DNA of 50,662 nt from Acidimicrobiia bacterium (GCA_029939995.1 JAOZRW010000003.1:1-50662), one strand, 5' to 3'; numbered from the stretch's first letter, positions 29,465 to 39,928 are shown. Program-made: numbers and translations. The notes: generated by a model not told the origin, from the letters alone.

Positions 29465-30244
29465 ATGAAGCAGTTGGGGATTCTGACGCTGGCGGTGAGC
29501 CTGGTGCTGGCGGCGTGCGGCGGGAGCGCGGATGTCGCGGACGCTGACGCCGCGACGACGACGCTGCCGACGACGACCACGACCACTACGTCGCTCGCCA
29601 CCACGACCACGACGACGGCGCCGACTACGCCCCCCGCGCCGACGACCACGACGACGGCCGCCACAACGACGACCACGATCCCCACCACCACGACGACCGC
29701 TCCGACGACGACCACGACGACCGCGAGCGCCGCCGTTCAGGTCAGCAACGTGGGAGTCCAGGCCGGGCCGGCCTGGGTCTATCTCGGGATCGGTGACGAA
29801 GACGCGATCGCGGCGTTCTCCGCAGCGCTGGGCGCTCCGACGGTGGATACCGGCTGGATCGACGCGTTCTCTTCCCCGTACGGCGTCTGCCCCGGGCCGG
29901 TCGTTCGGGGAGTGGAGTGGGGCTCGTTCGTCGCGTTGTTCACACAGGCCGAAACCGACTTCTGGACGGCGGGCGTTCCTCACTTCTTCGCCTACTACTA
30001 CACGGATGGGGACGACCCGGCCGGTATCACGACCACGGAAGGTGTCGCGATCGGGGACACGATCGCCGCGCTCGAAACGGCCTACCCGGGGGAGATCACG
30101 ATGGACGAGAGCTGGTTCGATCCCACGATCGGATTCTGGTCCTACCGGCTCGCGACGTGGACGGGCATGTGGGGCTACTCCGACGGCCTCACATCGGACG
30201 CCCCCATCACCTCGATCAACGGCGGGCAGGGCTGCGGCGAGTAG
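29465..30244 (+). CDS. Lipoprotein with Thr-rich linker, unknown function
   Basis: Lipobox LVLAAC; about 60-residue poly-Thr/Ala/Pro linker followed by a conserved-looking domain. Confidence 0.65.
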   Translation: MKQLGILTLAVSLVLAACGGSADVADADAATTTLPTTTTTTTSLATTTTTTAPTTPPAPTTTTTAATTTTTIPTTTTTAPTTTTTTASAAVQVSNVGVQAGPAWVYLGIGDEDAIAAFSAALGAPTVDTGWIDAFSSPYGVCPGPVVRGVEWGSFVALFTQAETDFWTAGVPHFFAYYYTDGDDPAGITTTEGVAIGDTIAALETAYPGEITMDESWFDPTIGFWSYRLATWTGMWGYSDGLTSDAPITSINGGQGCGE

Positions 30245-30257
30245 CCGTAAGGGCGAG

Positions 30258-30287
30258 TTGCCGTTACCCGGCGGGCGTCCCTACACT
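30258..30287 (+). promoter_or_regulatory. Candidate sigma70-type promoter for the rpmJ-rpsM-rpsK-rpsD-rpoA-rplQ operon
   Basis: ttgccg - 18 nt - tacact in the 230-nt leader upstream of rpmJ. Confidence 0.4.
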
Positions 30288-30474
30288 CCCGTCAGCGGCC
30301 CGGGAACGGGGCGCGTTTTCCCATGCAAAGACGTCGTTGATATCGACGGGTCCGGGCACCGCTCGGCCACCGTCGGTGTAGAGGTCACACTTCGCTGCGG
30401 ACACCTCCGTGCCCGCCTTGGTGACTCTCGGATGCGACGTCCGAAAGAATCGAACCGAGGCAGGATCACCACTG

Positions 30475-30588
30475 ATGAAAGTATCAGCATCCGCCAAGAA
30501 AATGTGCGATAAGTGTCGGATCATCCGACGTAAGGGTCGCGTCTGGGTGATCTGCGAGAACCCGCGACACAAGCAGCGTCAGGGGTAG
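30475..30588 (+). CDS. rpmJ: 50S ribosomal protein L36
   Basis: [37 protein letters not shown], read directly (below the ORF-track length cutoff). Confidence 0.95.
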   Translation: MKVSASAKKMCDKCRIIRRKGRVWVICENPRHKQRQG

Positions 30589-30595
30589 CGCACAC

Positions 30596-30973
30596 ATGGC
30601 ACGAATCGCAGGAGTAGACCTCCCGAGAGACAAGCGGGTCGAAATCGGCCTGACATACATCTATGGCATCGGACGCACCGGGTCACAGCAGATCCTGAAC
30701 GCGCTCGACATCTCATACGACACCAAAGTCCGCGATCTCACCGACTCGGAAGTCGTGAAGATCCGGCAGTTCATCGACAGCAACTACATGGTCGAGGGTG
30801 ATCTTCGCCGCGAAGTCGCTCAGAACATCAAGCGCAAGATCGAGATCGGCAGCTATCAGGGCCTCCGCCATCGTCGCGGATTGCCGGTGCGCGGCCAGCG
30901 CACCCACACGAACGCCCGGACCCGCAAGGGCCGTCGCGCTCCGGTTGCCGGCAAGAAGAAGGTCGGTAAGTAA
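30596..30973 (+). CDS. rpsM: 30S ribosomal protein S13
   Basis: [50 protein letters not shown]. Confidence 0.97.
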   Translation: MARIAGVDLPRDKRVEIGLTYIYGIGRTGSQQILNALDISYDTKVRDLTDSEVVKIRQFIDSNYMVEGDLRREVAQNIKRKIEIGSYQGLRHRRGLPVRGQRTHTNARTRKGRRAPVAGKKKVGK

Positions 30974-31362
30974 TGGCGAAACAGTCACCGCGGCCACGCC
31001 GCAAAGCCCGCAGGACCATTACCCACGGTCAGGCGCACATCAGGGCGAGTTTCAACAACACGATCATCACGATCACCGACCAGAAGGGCGAGGTCGTCGG
31101 CTGGTCCTCGGGTGGTTCGGTCGGGTTCAAGGGATCCCGCAAATCGACCCCGTACGCCGCACAGGTGGCCGCCGAGCAGGCCGCTCGCAAGGTTGGCGAG
31201 ATGGGGATCCGCAAGCTGGATGTGATCGTCCGCGGATCCGGGTCCGGTCGCGAAACGGCGATCCGCACGCTTCAGAACATGGGCATCGAGGTCACCGGGA
31301 TCAAGGACGTCACGCCGGTGCCGCACAACGGATGCCGCCCCAAGAAGCGGAGGATGCGTTAA
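30973..31362 (+). CDS. rpsK: 30S ribosomal protein S11
   Basis: [44 protein letters not shown]. Confidence 0.97.
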   Translation: MAKQSPRPRRKARRTITHGQAHIRASFNNTIITITDQKGEVVGWSSGGSVGFKGSRKSTPYAAQVAAEQAARKVGEMGIRKLDVIVRGSGSGRETAIRTLQNMGIEVTGIKDVTPVPHNGCRPKKRRMR

Positions 31363-31364
31363 CG

Positions 31365-31970
31365 ATGGCTCGATACACCGGACCGAGGACGAAGGTGAGC
31401 CGTCGGGCTCGACAGCTCCTCGATGAGAACAAGGCGAAGTACTTCGATCGGCGGCCCTATCCGCCGGGGGAGCACGGTCGGGGTCGCATCCGCGAATCCC
31501 AGTACCTGGTCCAGCTTCGCGAGAAGCAGAAGCTCCGTTTCATGTACGGCGTGCTGGAGAAGCAGTTCCGCCGCTACTACAAGGAAGCCGCCCGTCAGTC
31601 GGGGATCACCGGTACGAACCTGCTCGTGATCCTCGAGACCAGGCTCGACAACGTCGTGTACCGCTCCGGTCTCGCCAGGACGCGCCCGCAGGCCCGTCAG
31701 CTGGTGAACCACGGCCACTTCCTCGTCAACGGCAAGCGCGTCGACATCCCGTCCTACCAGGTCCGCGGCGGTGACGTCGTGACCGTCAAGGAGCGGAGTC
31801 TCGAGATCCTTCCGATCCTGCACGCCGTCGACACCGGCGACCGAACCGTTCCCGAGTGGATGGAAGTCGATACCGACGAGCGAAAGATCACCATCAAGGA
31901 TCTGCCCAGCAGAGAGCAGATCGACACCGAGATCAAAGAGCAGCTCATCGTCGAGCTGTATTCGAAGTAG
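31365..31970 (+). CDS. rpsD: 30S ribosomal protein S4
   Basis: MARYTGPRTKVSRR; LDNVVYRSGLARTRPQARQLVNHGHFLVNGKRVDIPSYQV. Confidence 0.97.
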   Translation: MARYTGPRTKVSRRARQLLDENKAKYFDRRPYPPGEHGRGRIRESQYLVQLREKQKLRFMYGVLEKQFRRYYKEAARQSGITGTNLLVILETRLDNVVYRSGLARTRPQARQLVNHGHFLVNGKRVDIPSYQVRGGDVVTVKERSLEILPILHAVDTGDRTVPEWMEVDTDERKITIKDLPSREQIDTEIKEQLIVELYSK

Positions 31971-32001
31971 TAGCCCCACGACCCGAAAGGGGAGTCTCTC
32001 C

Positions 32002-32964
32002 GTGCTGATCACGCAGCGGCCCACCATTGAAGAAGAGAGCGTCACCGAGACTCGATCGCGGTTCATCGTTGAACCACTCGAGCCGGGTTTCGGCTACACG
32101 CTCGGAAACACCATGCGGCGCACGCTGCTGTCCCGGGTCCCGGGTGCGGCGATCACGTCCGTCCGAATCGAAGGCGTACAGCACGAGTTCGCGACCATCG
32201 AGGGCGTCGTCGAAGACGTCGTCGATTTCATCCTGAACCTCAAGCAGGTCGTTCTCCGGATCGACGCCGACGAGCCCCAGAACCTCTACCTGTCCGCACG
32301 CGGCAAGGGCGAGGTGACCGCAGGTGACATCAAGACGCCGGCCGGCGTCGAGATCGTCAACTCCGATCACCACCTCGCGACGCTGTCGTCGTCGGCGAAG
32401 CTCGAAGTCGAGATGACGGCCGGTAGGGGAGTCGGATACCGCAACGCCGAGAAGAACAAGACGTCGGACGCGATCGGTGTGATGCCGATCGATTCGATCT
32501 ACTCGCCGGTGCGCAAGGTCGCATACCGGGTCGAAGCGACCCAGGTCGGGCAGATGATCGACTTCGACAAGCTCATCCTCGACATCGAGACCGACGGATC
32601 CGTCACGCCGGCCGAGGCGATCTCCTCGGCGGGCGGCACGCTCAGGAACCTGTTCGAGCTCTTCGCAGATCTCGACGACTACGACGCACTCGAACTCGAC
32701 GAGATCATCCAGCCCGAAGCAGCGGGCCAGGAGCACCTCGACCTTCCGATCGAGGCGCTCGATCTGTCGGAGCGTCCCAGGAACTGTCTCCGCAGGGCCC
32801 AGGTCCAGACGGTCGGCGAGCTCATCGAGAAATCCGAGGACGAGTTGCTGAACATCACCAACTTCGGGCAGAAGTCGCTCGAAGAGGTCGTTGCGAAGCT
32901 CGACGAACTCGGATTCTCGCTCCGGGCGATGGCCGACTCGGAATCCACAGAAAGCATTGTCTGA
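32002..32964 (+). CDS. rpoA: DNA-directed RNA polymerase subunit alpha
   Basis: [36 protein letters not shown]; alpha-CTD with [34 protein letters not shown]. Confidence 0.97.
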   Translation: MLITQRPTIEEESVTETRSRFIVEPLEPGFGYTLGNTMRRTLLSRVPGAAITSVRIEGVQHEFATIEGVVEDVVDFILNLKQVVLRIDADEPQNLYLSARGKGEVTAGDIKTPAGVEIVNSDHHLATLSSSAKLEVEMTAGRGVGYRNAEKNKTSDAIGVMPIDSIYSPVRKVAYRVEATQVGQMIDFDKLILDIETDGSVTPAEAISSAGGTLRNLFELFADLDDYDALELDEIIQPEAAGQEHLDLPIEALDLSERPRNCLRRAQVQTVGELIEKSEDELLNITNFGQKSLEEVVAKLDELGFSLRAMADSESTESIV

Positions 32965-33314
32965 TGCCACGACCGAAGAAGGGCGCTCGCCTCGGGGGGA
33001 GTCCCAGCCACCAGCGAAAGATCCTTGCGAACCTCACCGTTCAGCTCATCGAGCATGAGCGCGTGACGACGACGCACGCCAAGGCCCGTGACCTTCGCCC
33101 GTACGCGGAGAAGATCATCACGAAGGCCCGGCGCGGAGATCTCCACGCACGGCGCCTCGTCCTCGCCAAGATCGGCGACAACGACGCTGTGACGAAGCTC
33201 TTCGACGAGGTCGGTCCCCGCTACGCCGACCGCGAGGGCGGCTACACGAGGATCATCAAGCTCGGTCAGCGTCGCGGTGACGCCTCGGAGATGGCGATCA
33301 TCGAGCTCGTCTGA
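32964..33314 (+). CDS. rplQ: 50S ribosomal protein L17
   Basis: [41 protein letters not shown]. Confidence 0.96.
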   Translation: MPRPKKGARLGGSPSHQRKILANLTVQLIEHERVTTTHAKARDLRPYAEKIITKARRGDLHARRLVLAKIGDNDAVTKLFDEVGPRYADREGGYTRIIKLGQRRGDASEMAIIELV

Positions 33315-33389
33315 CGAGCGGACACAACCGATCGACGAGATGCCCCGGCACGTTCCGGGGCGTCTCTGCGTTCCGGGTACGCTCCACTC

Positions 33390-33962
33390 ATGATCCCGAC
33401 GATCCGAACCCTCCTCGAAGCGGCTTCACCCGGCTTGCCCGGCGACGTCGTCGAACGCTCGCTGGCGCTCGCCCGCGAGCCCGATCCGACCGACCGCAAC
33501 CGGTTCACCCCCGGGCACTTCACGGCATCGGGTCTCGTGGTGTCCCCGGACGGCGCATCGCTCCTCCTGATCCACCACCGGCGACTCGCCCGGTGGCTGC
33601 AACCGGGCGGTCACATCGATCCGGGAGACCCGTCACCGATCGCGGCGGCGGCCAGGGAGGTGCTCGAAGAGACGGGGATCGAGACGACGCCGATCGGGGC
33701 CGGTCTCATCGACGTCGACATCCACCACATCCCGCCCCGTGACCCGGAACCCGCCCACGAGCACTTCGACCTGCGATTCGCCTTCGCAGCGGTGACGACC
33801 GACCTGGTCGCCGACGACGAGGTGAACGACGCCGTCTGGGCTCGGTGGGAGGATCTCGGAGGATACCGGGTCGACCGGTCCGTTCTCCGGGCGGCGGACG
33901 CCGTCGTGAGGGCGTGGTCGGAACGAGCCGCCGGTAACCTGGGGCGTCCCGAGCGAAGGTAG
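33390..33962 (+). CDS. NUDIX hydrolase
   Basis: GGHIDPGDPSPIAAAAREVLEETGI Nudix box. Confidence 0.88.
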   Translation: MIPTIRTLLEAASPGLPGDVVERSLALAREPDPTDRNRFTPGHFTASGLVVSPDGASLLLIHHRRLARWLQPGGHIDPGDPSPIAAAAREVLEETGIETTPIGAGLIDVDIHHIPPRDPEPAHEHFDLRFAFAAVTTDLVADDEVNDAVWARWEDLGGYRVDRSVLRAADAVVRAWSERAAGNLGRPERR

Positions 33963-33965
33963 GCG

Positions 33966-34490
33966 ATGGGCGTCGTCCTCAACAGACTCCTCCAGGCGAT
34001 CCGGTTCGACCGGGACGCGTTCGTCTGGATGGACTTCAACGACCGGGCCACGGGGGATGCGCTCATCCTCGTGGCGGCCACCGAGGTGCTGTTCCTCTTT
34101 GCCGGCGGGACGTCGTTGTTCGGCATCGTCACCGACCTGGTCAGCGTGCTGTCGGCGCTGCTGTCGACGGTCATGTTCTGGCTCATCTACAGCGGCCTCG
34201 TGTACGCGATCGTCGTGTACCTCTTCCGGGGCGACGGCCACTACCCGATCTACCTCAGGATCGCCGGGTTCGCGTTCCCGACCTTGCTGCTCACGATCGC
34301 AACGACGCGGATCTTCGGCGGCGGCCTGATCGGAGCGCTCGTCGGGTCGCTCTGGTTCCTTCTCGTCGTCGCCTACGGAACGCACTACGTGTCGGATCTG
34401 CCGCTCGACCGGTCGATCGTCGCCGCAGTTCTCGGGTGGGCGGGGTGGATCGTCGTGTCGGCCATCCTCGGCGGCTTCAGCCTCTTCTAG
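33966..34490 (+). CDS. Integral membrane protein, possibly Yip1 family
   Basis: About 5 hydrophobic segments, starting after a short FDRDAFVWMDFNDRATGDALI N-terminus. Confidence 0.55.
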   Translation: MGVVLNRLLQAIRFDRDAFVWMDFNDRATGDALILVAATEVLFLFAGGTSLFGIVTDLVSVLSALLSTVMFWLIYSGLVYAIVVYLFRGDGHYPIYLRIAGFAFPTLLLTIATTRIFGGGLIGALVGSLWFLLVVAYGTHYVSDLPLDRSIVAAVLGWAGWIVVSAILGGFSLF

Positions 34491-34498
34491 GACCGAGC

Positions 34499-35260
34499 GT
34501 GCCGACTTACCGCATCGACCTCGCGTACGACGGAACCGGTTTCCACGGCTACGCCCGACAGGTCGGGCTGCGGACCGTTCAGGGCTCGCTCGAGACGGCG
34601 CTGTTCCACAGGACCGGTGAGGTGGACACGGTCGTCGCGGGTCGGACCGACCGGGGCGTGCACGCTGCCGGTCAGGTCGTGAGCTTCGCCGTCGATTCGC
34701 CCCTCGACACGACCCGGCTGCGACGAAGCCTCAACCGGCAGCTCGGGCCGGAGATCGCCGTGAACGACGTCCGAGAGGTCGACCCGGCCTTCAACGCCAG
34801 GTTCTCCGCCATCGGCCGTCGGTACCGGTACCGGATCCTGAACGCCCCGGTCCACGACCCGCTGCAGGCGCGTTCGGCGTGGCACGTGCCGGAGCCGCTG
34901 GACGTCGCGGCGATGGACCGCGCGATCGGTGCGCTCGTCGGCGAGCACGACTTCGCGACGTTCTGTCGGAAGGCTCCGGGTCGGACGACCGAGCGGGAAG
35001 TGCTCACCGCCCGATGGGCCCGCACCGGGGACGTGGTCGAACTGTCGATCTCGGCGAAGGCGTTCTGTCACCACATGGTGCGCTCGATCGTGGCGACGTC
35101 CGTCGAAGTCGGCCGGGGCCGCCTCCCCTCGAACGGAGTCGTCGAAGCCCTCGAGGCGAGAGATCGTTCGGCCTCGAGCGGAACGGCCCCTCCCCAAGGC
35201 CTCACCCTCATGGAAGTCACCTACCCGACACGAACCCAGGGTTCTCTGCGCCCTATATGA
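34499..35260 (+). CDS. truA: tRNA pseudouridine(38-40) synthase
   Basis: YRIDLAYDGTGFHGYARQ; VAGRTDRGVHAAGQVV; FCHHMVRSIVAT. Confidence 0.94.
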   Translation: MPTYRIDLAYDGTGFHGYARQVGLRTVQGSLETALFHRTGEVDTVVAGRTDRGVHAAGQVVSFAVDSPLDTTRLRRSLNRQLGPEIAVNDVREVDPAFNARFSAIGRRYRYRILNAPVHDPLQARSAWHVPEPLDVAAMDRAIGALVGEHDFATFCRKAPGRTTEREVLTARWARTGDVVELSISAKAFCHHMVRSIVATSVEVGRGRLPSNGVVEALEARDRSASSGTAPPQGLTLMEVTYPTRTQGSLRPI

Positions 35261-35280
35261 CGTCCTGAGCCCGCGGTTCA

Positions 35281-35305
35281 CGGGAACGTGCGGGCCGCGT
35301 TCCCG
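35281..35305 (+). terminator. Hairpin downstream of truA
   Basis: cgggaacg-tgcgggccg-cgttcccg. Confidence 0.4.
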
Positions 35306-35601
35306 CTTCGACCGTCCGGCCACCGGGATACGGCGCATCATCCCCGGAGGGTGAACTCGCCCTCCCCGGTGAGCCGGGGGAAGAATATTCGCTCGAATAG
35401 GACCTTCGTCCGTAATCATGGGGCCGAAAGGCCCTGGCGCCGACCCCGGGCCTGTGGCAGGCGAGATGGGGCGGTCGCGCCGGCGTACCCACGCGAGAGC
35501 GGGCGGTCGCGTGTTCGGCTGGTCATATAGCGAGAGAACCGGTACCATCGCGTCTCGCTCCCGGGTCACGGGGGTATCCCCGTGCCGTCTGAGGATTTCC
35601 G

Positions 35602-36066
35602 ATGAGAGCCAAGCTGCAAAAAACATTCACGCCCACACCCGCCGACATCGAGCGGACCTGGTACGTGGTCGATGCCGAGGACATACCGCTCGGCCGTCTC
35701 GCATCCGAGGTCGCTCAGATCTTGCGCGGTAAGCACAAGCCCACCTTCGCCCCGCACATGGACATGGGCGACTACGTCATCGTCGTCAACGCCGACAAAG
35801 TCGCCGTGACCGGGAACAAGGAGAGCGAGAAGGTCTACTACCGCCACTCCGGTTACCCGGGTGGGCTGCGGTCCAAGACGCTCGCCCAACTGCGCGCCGA
35901 TCACCCCGACCGGCTCGTGCAGAACGCCGTTCGGGGAATGGTTCCCAAGAACCGCCTCGGGCGACAGGTGCTCACGAAACTCAAGGTGTATGCCGGTCCG
36001 GATCATCCGCACAGCGCGCAGAAACCAGAACCACTCACGCTCACGCATGGAAAGGCTGAAGGCTGA
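35602..36066 (+). CDS. rplM: 50S ribosomal protein L13
   Basis: [54 protein letters not shown]. Confidence 0.97.
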   Translation: MRAKLQKTFTPTPADIERTWYVVDAEDIPLGRLASEVAQILRGKHKPTFAPHMDMGDYVIVVNADKVAVTGNKESEKVYYRHSGYPGGLRSKTLAQLRADHPDRLVQNAVRGMVPKNRLGRQVLTKLKVYAGPDHPHSAQKPEPLTLTHGKAEG

Positions 36067-36458
36067 TGGCCAAACCGCTCGTCCAGGCCACCGGCCGCAG
36101 GAAGACCTCGGTTGCCCGGGTACGTCTTCTCGACGGCACGGGACAGGTCACGCTCAACGGGAAGAGCCTCGATGACTACTTCCCCGAAGCGACACATCGC
36201 ACGCGCGCGATGGAGCCGCTCAAGATCACCGATCAAGAGGGGCGCTACGACATCAGCGCGACCCTCGAAGGCGGCGGCACGACCGGGCAGAGCGATGCGC
36301 TCCGTCTCGGCATCGCCCGCGCGCTCATCGAGCTCGACCCCGAGCTTCGGCCGGTGCTCAAGAAGGCCGGGTTCCTCCGCCGCGACGACCGCAAGGTCGA
36401 GCGCAAGAAGTACGGTCTTCGCAAAGCACGTCGCGCTCCGCAGTTCACCAAGCGTTGA
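36066..36458 (+). CDS. rpsI: 30S ribosomal protein S9
   Basis: [50 protein letters not shown]. Confidence 0.97.
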   Translation: MAKPLVQATGRRKTSVARVRLLDGTGQVTLNGKSLDDYFPEATHRTRAMEPLKITDQEGRYDISATLEGGGTTGQSDALRLGIARALIELDPELRPVLKKAGFLRRDDRKVERKKYGLRKARRAPQFTKR

Positions 36459-36503
36459 TCCGGGCACGTCGCCCTTCACGATCGACTCCCGGGGGGAGGC
36501 GCC

Positions 36504-37820
36504 ATGACGGATGAACGTCACCTGTTCGGAACCGATGGTGTCCGGGGTGTCGCGAACGAGGATCTGACGCCTGCAATGGCGTTCAATCTCGCCCGTGCCG
36601 CCGGCGAAGGCCGCGAAGGTCACGTCATCATCGGTCGCGACACCCGACGGTCGGGCGCGATGCTCGCAGCGGCGCTCATGGCCGGATTCAACTCGGTCGG
36701 TGTCGACACCATGGACATCGGGATCATCCCGGTCGGCGCCGTGTCCCGTCTCGTGCGCGACACGCGGGCGACGCTCGGCGTGATGGTGAGCGCATCCCAC
36801 AACCCCGCCGAGGACAACGGCATCAAGTTCTTCGGACCGAACGGGACCAAGCTCTCGGACGTCGACGAGCTGGCCATCGAAGCACGGTACTTCGAGGGCG
36901 ATCCGTGGATCCGCGGTGTTGGACGCAAGGTCGGCATCCAGATGGTGATGAGCGACGCCGTCGAGCGCTACGTGCACGCCATCGTCCAACCCGTCGAGTA
37001 CTCGATGAGAGGTCTCGAGTTCGCCGTCGACACGGCCAACGGCGCCGCCTTCCTCGCTGCGCCGCTGCTGTTCGAGCGGATCGGGGCAACCGTCGAGATC
37101 TTCCACGCCGATCCGGACGGCATGAACATCAACCACCGGTGCGGCGCGACCCACCCGGAACGGCTCGCACAGGAAGCCGCCGGACGTGTCGGCCTCTCGT
37201 TCGACGGTGACGCCGACCGACTCATCGCCGTGGACGAGGATGGCGTCGTCGCAGACGGCGACGTCATCATGGCGATCTTCGCTCAGTGGATGAAGGAGCG
37301 CGGCCGGCTCAAGAACAACGTCGTCGTCACGACCGTCATGTCGAACCTCGGGTTCAGGAAAGCGATGGAGCGGCTCGGAATCACCGTCATCGAGACGGCG
37401 GTCGGAGACCGGTACGTCCTCGAGGCGATGCGCACGTCGCGTGCCGTCGTCGGCGGGGAACAGTCCGGCCACGTCCTCCTGGAGGACCGGGCGACCGGGG
37501 ACGGGCTCCGGACGGCGCTGCGCCTGATGGAGGTCATGGCCTCCACCGGCAAGGAACTGCGCGAGTTGCGCACCGTGATGCAGGCGTATCCGCAGGTGCT
37601 GACCAACATCACCGTGAAGGACAAGGCGTTCGCCGAGAACGCAGCCGTCGTCGCCGCGGTGGCTGAAGGCGAGCGGGCGCTCGCAGGTCGAGGACGCGTC
37701 CTCGTACGCGCCTCCGGCACGGAGCCGCTCGTCCGGGTGATGGTCGAGGCCCCGACCGCATCCGAATCGGCTCAGGTGGCCGACGCGATCGCGAAGATCG
37801 TCAAGTCCGAACTCTCGTAG
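36504..37820 (+). CDS. glmM: Phosphoglucosamine mutase
   Basis: LFGTDGVRGVANEDLTP; GVMVSASHNPAEDNGIKFFG; GDADRLIAVDE. Confidence 0.96.
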   Translation: MTDERHLFGTDGVRGVANEDLTPAMAFNLARAAGEGREGHVIIGRDTRRSGAMLAAALMAGFNSVGVDTMDIGIIPVGAVSRLVRDTRATLGVMVSASHNPAEDNGIKFFGPNGTKLSDVDELAIEARYFEGDPWIRGVGRKVGIQMVMSDAVERYVHAIVQPVEYSMRGLEFAVDTANGAAFLAAPLLFERIGATVEIFHADPDGMNINHRCGATHPERLAQEAAGRVGLSFDGDADRLIAVDEDGVVADGDVIMAIFAQWMKERGRLKNNVVVTTVMSNLGFRKAMERLGITVIETAVGDRYVLEAMRTSRAVVGGEQSGHVLLEDRATGDGLRTALRLMEVMASTGKELRELRTVMQAYPQVLTNITVKDKAFAENAAVVAAVAEGERALAGRGRVLVRASGTEPLVRVMVEAPTASESAQVADAIAKIVKSELS

Positions 37821-37911
37821 CCGGCGGCCGGTCGGTCGAAACCCGGCGGAAATACCGGTCCCGCGGGCTACGCTCTGTGTCACAACCGAACCATCGACCG
37901 GAGACCATCCA

Positions 37912-38050
37912 AGCGCCTGCCCTCGCACGAGCGAGGTGACGAGGAAGAGGGATCATCGAACAGTCGGCGGGTGCCCTCTCGGCCGCTCACGGTCGTCACG
38001 GGGTCAGGCAAAGCCCGGAAGCGATTCCGGGGACAACCCTCCCCGAGTGA
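37912..38050 (+). ncRNA. glmS ribozyme / riboswitch (5' UTR of glmS)
   Basis: AAGCGCCTG-CCCTCGC-ACGA-GCGAGG-TGACGAGGAAGAGGGATCATCGAACAGTCGGCGGGTGCCCTCT matches the glmS ribozyme core (AGCGCCUG..GACGAGG..AUCGA..UCGGCGGGUGCC); expected cleavage 5' of G37913; 3' boundary approximate. Confidence 0.92.
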
Positions 38051-38104
38051 GGCAGAGCACGATTCTGCAGCATCCTCCGGTCCACCATCGAGGAGGTCGC
38101 GCGC

Positions 38105-39928
38105 GTGTGCGGAATCATGGGCTACGTCGGCCCGCAACAGGCTGCTCCCATCATCATCGACGGATTGAAGCGTCTCGAGTACCGGGGCTACGACTCGGCG
38201 GGGATCGCCGTCGCCAACAGCAGGATCGACGTGCGGAAGTCCGAGGGGAAGATCGTGCGGCTCGCCGCGCTCCTCGACCGGGAACCGCTCGAAGGAACGG
38301 TGGGGATCGGACACACCCGGTGGGCGACACACGGGAAACCGAGCGATCTCAACGCGCACCCGCACACCGACCCGACGGGGAGCTTCGTCGTCGTTCACAA
38401 CGGCATCATCGAGAACTTCCAGACGCTGCGCGAGGAGCTCGAGTCGGGCGGCGCGGCCCTCACGTCGGAGACCGACACCGAGATCCTCGCCCACCTCGTG
38501 GCGGAGGAGTACGACGGCGACCTGGCCGCAGCGGTGCGCCGCGCCGTCGAACGTGCCGAAGGAGCCTACGCGCTCGTCGTGATGACGATCAACGAGCCCC
38601 GTAAGATCGTCGCCGTCCGGAAGATCAGTCCGCTCATCGTCGGACTCGGTGATGGTGAGACGTTCCTCGCCTCGGACATCCCCGCCGTGCTCCACCGGAC
38701 CCGGGACTTCCTCATCGTCGAAGACGACGAGCTCGTCACGATCACGGAGGACGGCGCCGTCATCGAGACGATCGACGGTGGGGTCGTCGACCGCGACGTC
38801 ATGCACATCGATTGGGACGCCGAGCAAGCCGAGAAGGGCGGGTTCGAGCACTTCATGCTCAAAGAGATCTACGAGCAGCCCGCTGTGATCACCGAGACGC
38901 TCGGCGGTCGTCTGGGCGAGGACGGCACGACCTGGCTCGAAGACGTCGAGTTCGACGACGCCTTCGTCCGGGACCTCGAGACGGTGTGGATCACGGCATG
39001 CGGAACGGCGTATCACGCCGGGCTGGTGGGTCGCGAGATCTTCCAGCGGGTGCTGCGGCTCCCGACGATCGTGGAGTACGCCCACGAGATGCGGTACGCC
39101 GACCCGATGATCAAGCGGGGAGATCTCACGATCGCGATCTCGCAGTCGGGTGAGACGGCCGACACGCTCGCAGCGGCCCGACTTGCGGCCGAGAGAGGGT
39201 CGCGGATGCTGGCGTTGACGAACGTCGTGGCGTCGACGTTGAGCCGCTACGCGGACGACATCCTGTACACGCGGGCGGGCCCGGAGATCTCGGTCGCCTC
39301 GACCAAGGCCTATCTGGCGATGCTCATCGGCCAGTATCTCCTGGCGCTGCGCCTCGGCACGGCGCGAGGGTCGATCGATCGGGAGCGTGCCACCGAGATC
39401 GCACGCGGCCTGAACCGGCTTCCGGCCCAGGTCGAGGAGATCCTCGAACACGACCAGGCGATCGTCGACGCGGCCGGGGCCATCGTCGACGCCGACGACA
39501 TCTACTTCATCGGCCGCGGGCTCGACTACGCGGTGGCGATGGAAGGCTCCCTGAAGCTGAAGGAGATCTCGTACCTCCACAGTGAAGCGATGCCGGCGGG
39601 TGAGTTGAAGCACGGAACGCTCGCCCTCATCACCGACGACGTTCCGGTGGTCGTCGTCGTGACCCAGCGGGCGACCTACGACAAGACGATCTCGGCCGTC
39701 CAGGAAGTCAAAGCGAGGGGCGGCAAGGTCGTCGCCGTCGCCTACGACACCGACACGGAGATCGAGAAGTTCGCCGAGATCGTTCTGCGTATCCCGGAGA
39801 CCGACGATCTGCTCGCTCCGGTGAACGCCGCCGTCCCGCTCCAGCTGCTGGCCTACCACGTGGCGAAACTCCGCGGGCACGGCATCGATCAGCCGCGTAA
39901 CCTGGCCAAGTCGGTGACGGTCGAGTAG
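38105..39928 (+). CDS. glmS: Glutamine-fructose-6-phosphate aminotransferase
   Basis: CGIMGYVGPQQAAPIIIDGLKRLEYRGYDSAGIA; two SIS domains; C-terminal RNLAKSVTVE. Confidence 0.97.
   Translation: MCGIMGYVGPQQAAPIIIDGLKRLEYRGYDSAGIAVANSRIDVRKSEGKIVRLAALLDREPLEGTVGIGHTRWATHGKPSDLNAHPHTDPTGSFVVVHNGIIENFQTLREELESGGAALTSETDTEILAHLVAEEYDGDLAAAVRRAVERAEGAYALVVMTINEPRKIVAVRKISPLIVGLGDGETFLASDIPAVLHRTRDFLIVEDDELVTITEDGAVIETIDGGVVDRDVMHIDWDAEQAEKGGFEHFMLKEIYEQPAVITETLGGRLGEDGTTWLEDVEFDDAFVRDLETVWITACGTAYHAGLVGREIFQRVLRLPTIVEYAHEMRYADPMIKRGDLTIAISQSGETADTLAAARLAAERGSRMLALTNVVASTLSRYADDILYTRAGPEISVASTKAYLAMLIGQYLLALRLGTARGSIDRERATEIARGLNRLPAQVEEILEHDQAIVDAAGAIVDADDIYFIGRGLDYAVAMEGSLKLKEISYLHSEAMPAGELKHGTLALITDDVPVVVVVTQRATYDKTISAVQEVKARGGKVVAVAYDTDTEIEKFAEIVLRIPETDDLLAPVNAAVPLQLLAYHVAKLRGHGIDQPRNLAKSVTVE

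Noticed and set aside
33966-34490. Novel membrane system next to NUDIX and truA
   Set aside because: Single Yip1-like membrane protein without a conserved neighbourhood signal; ordinary.
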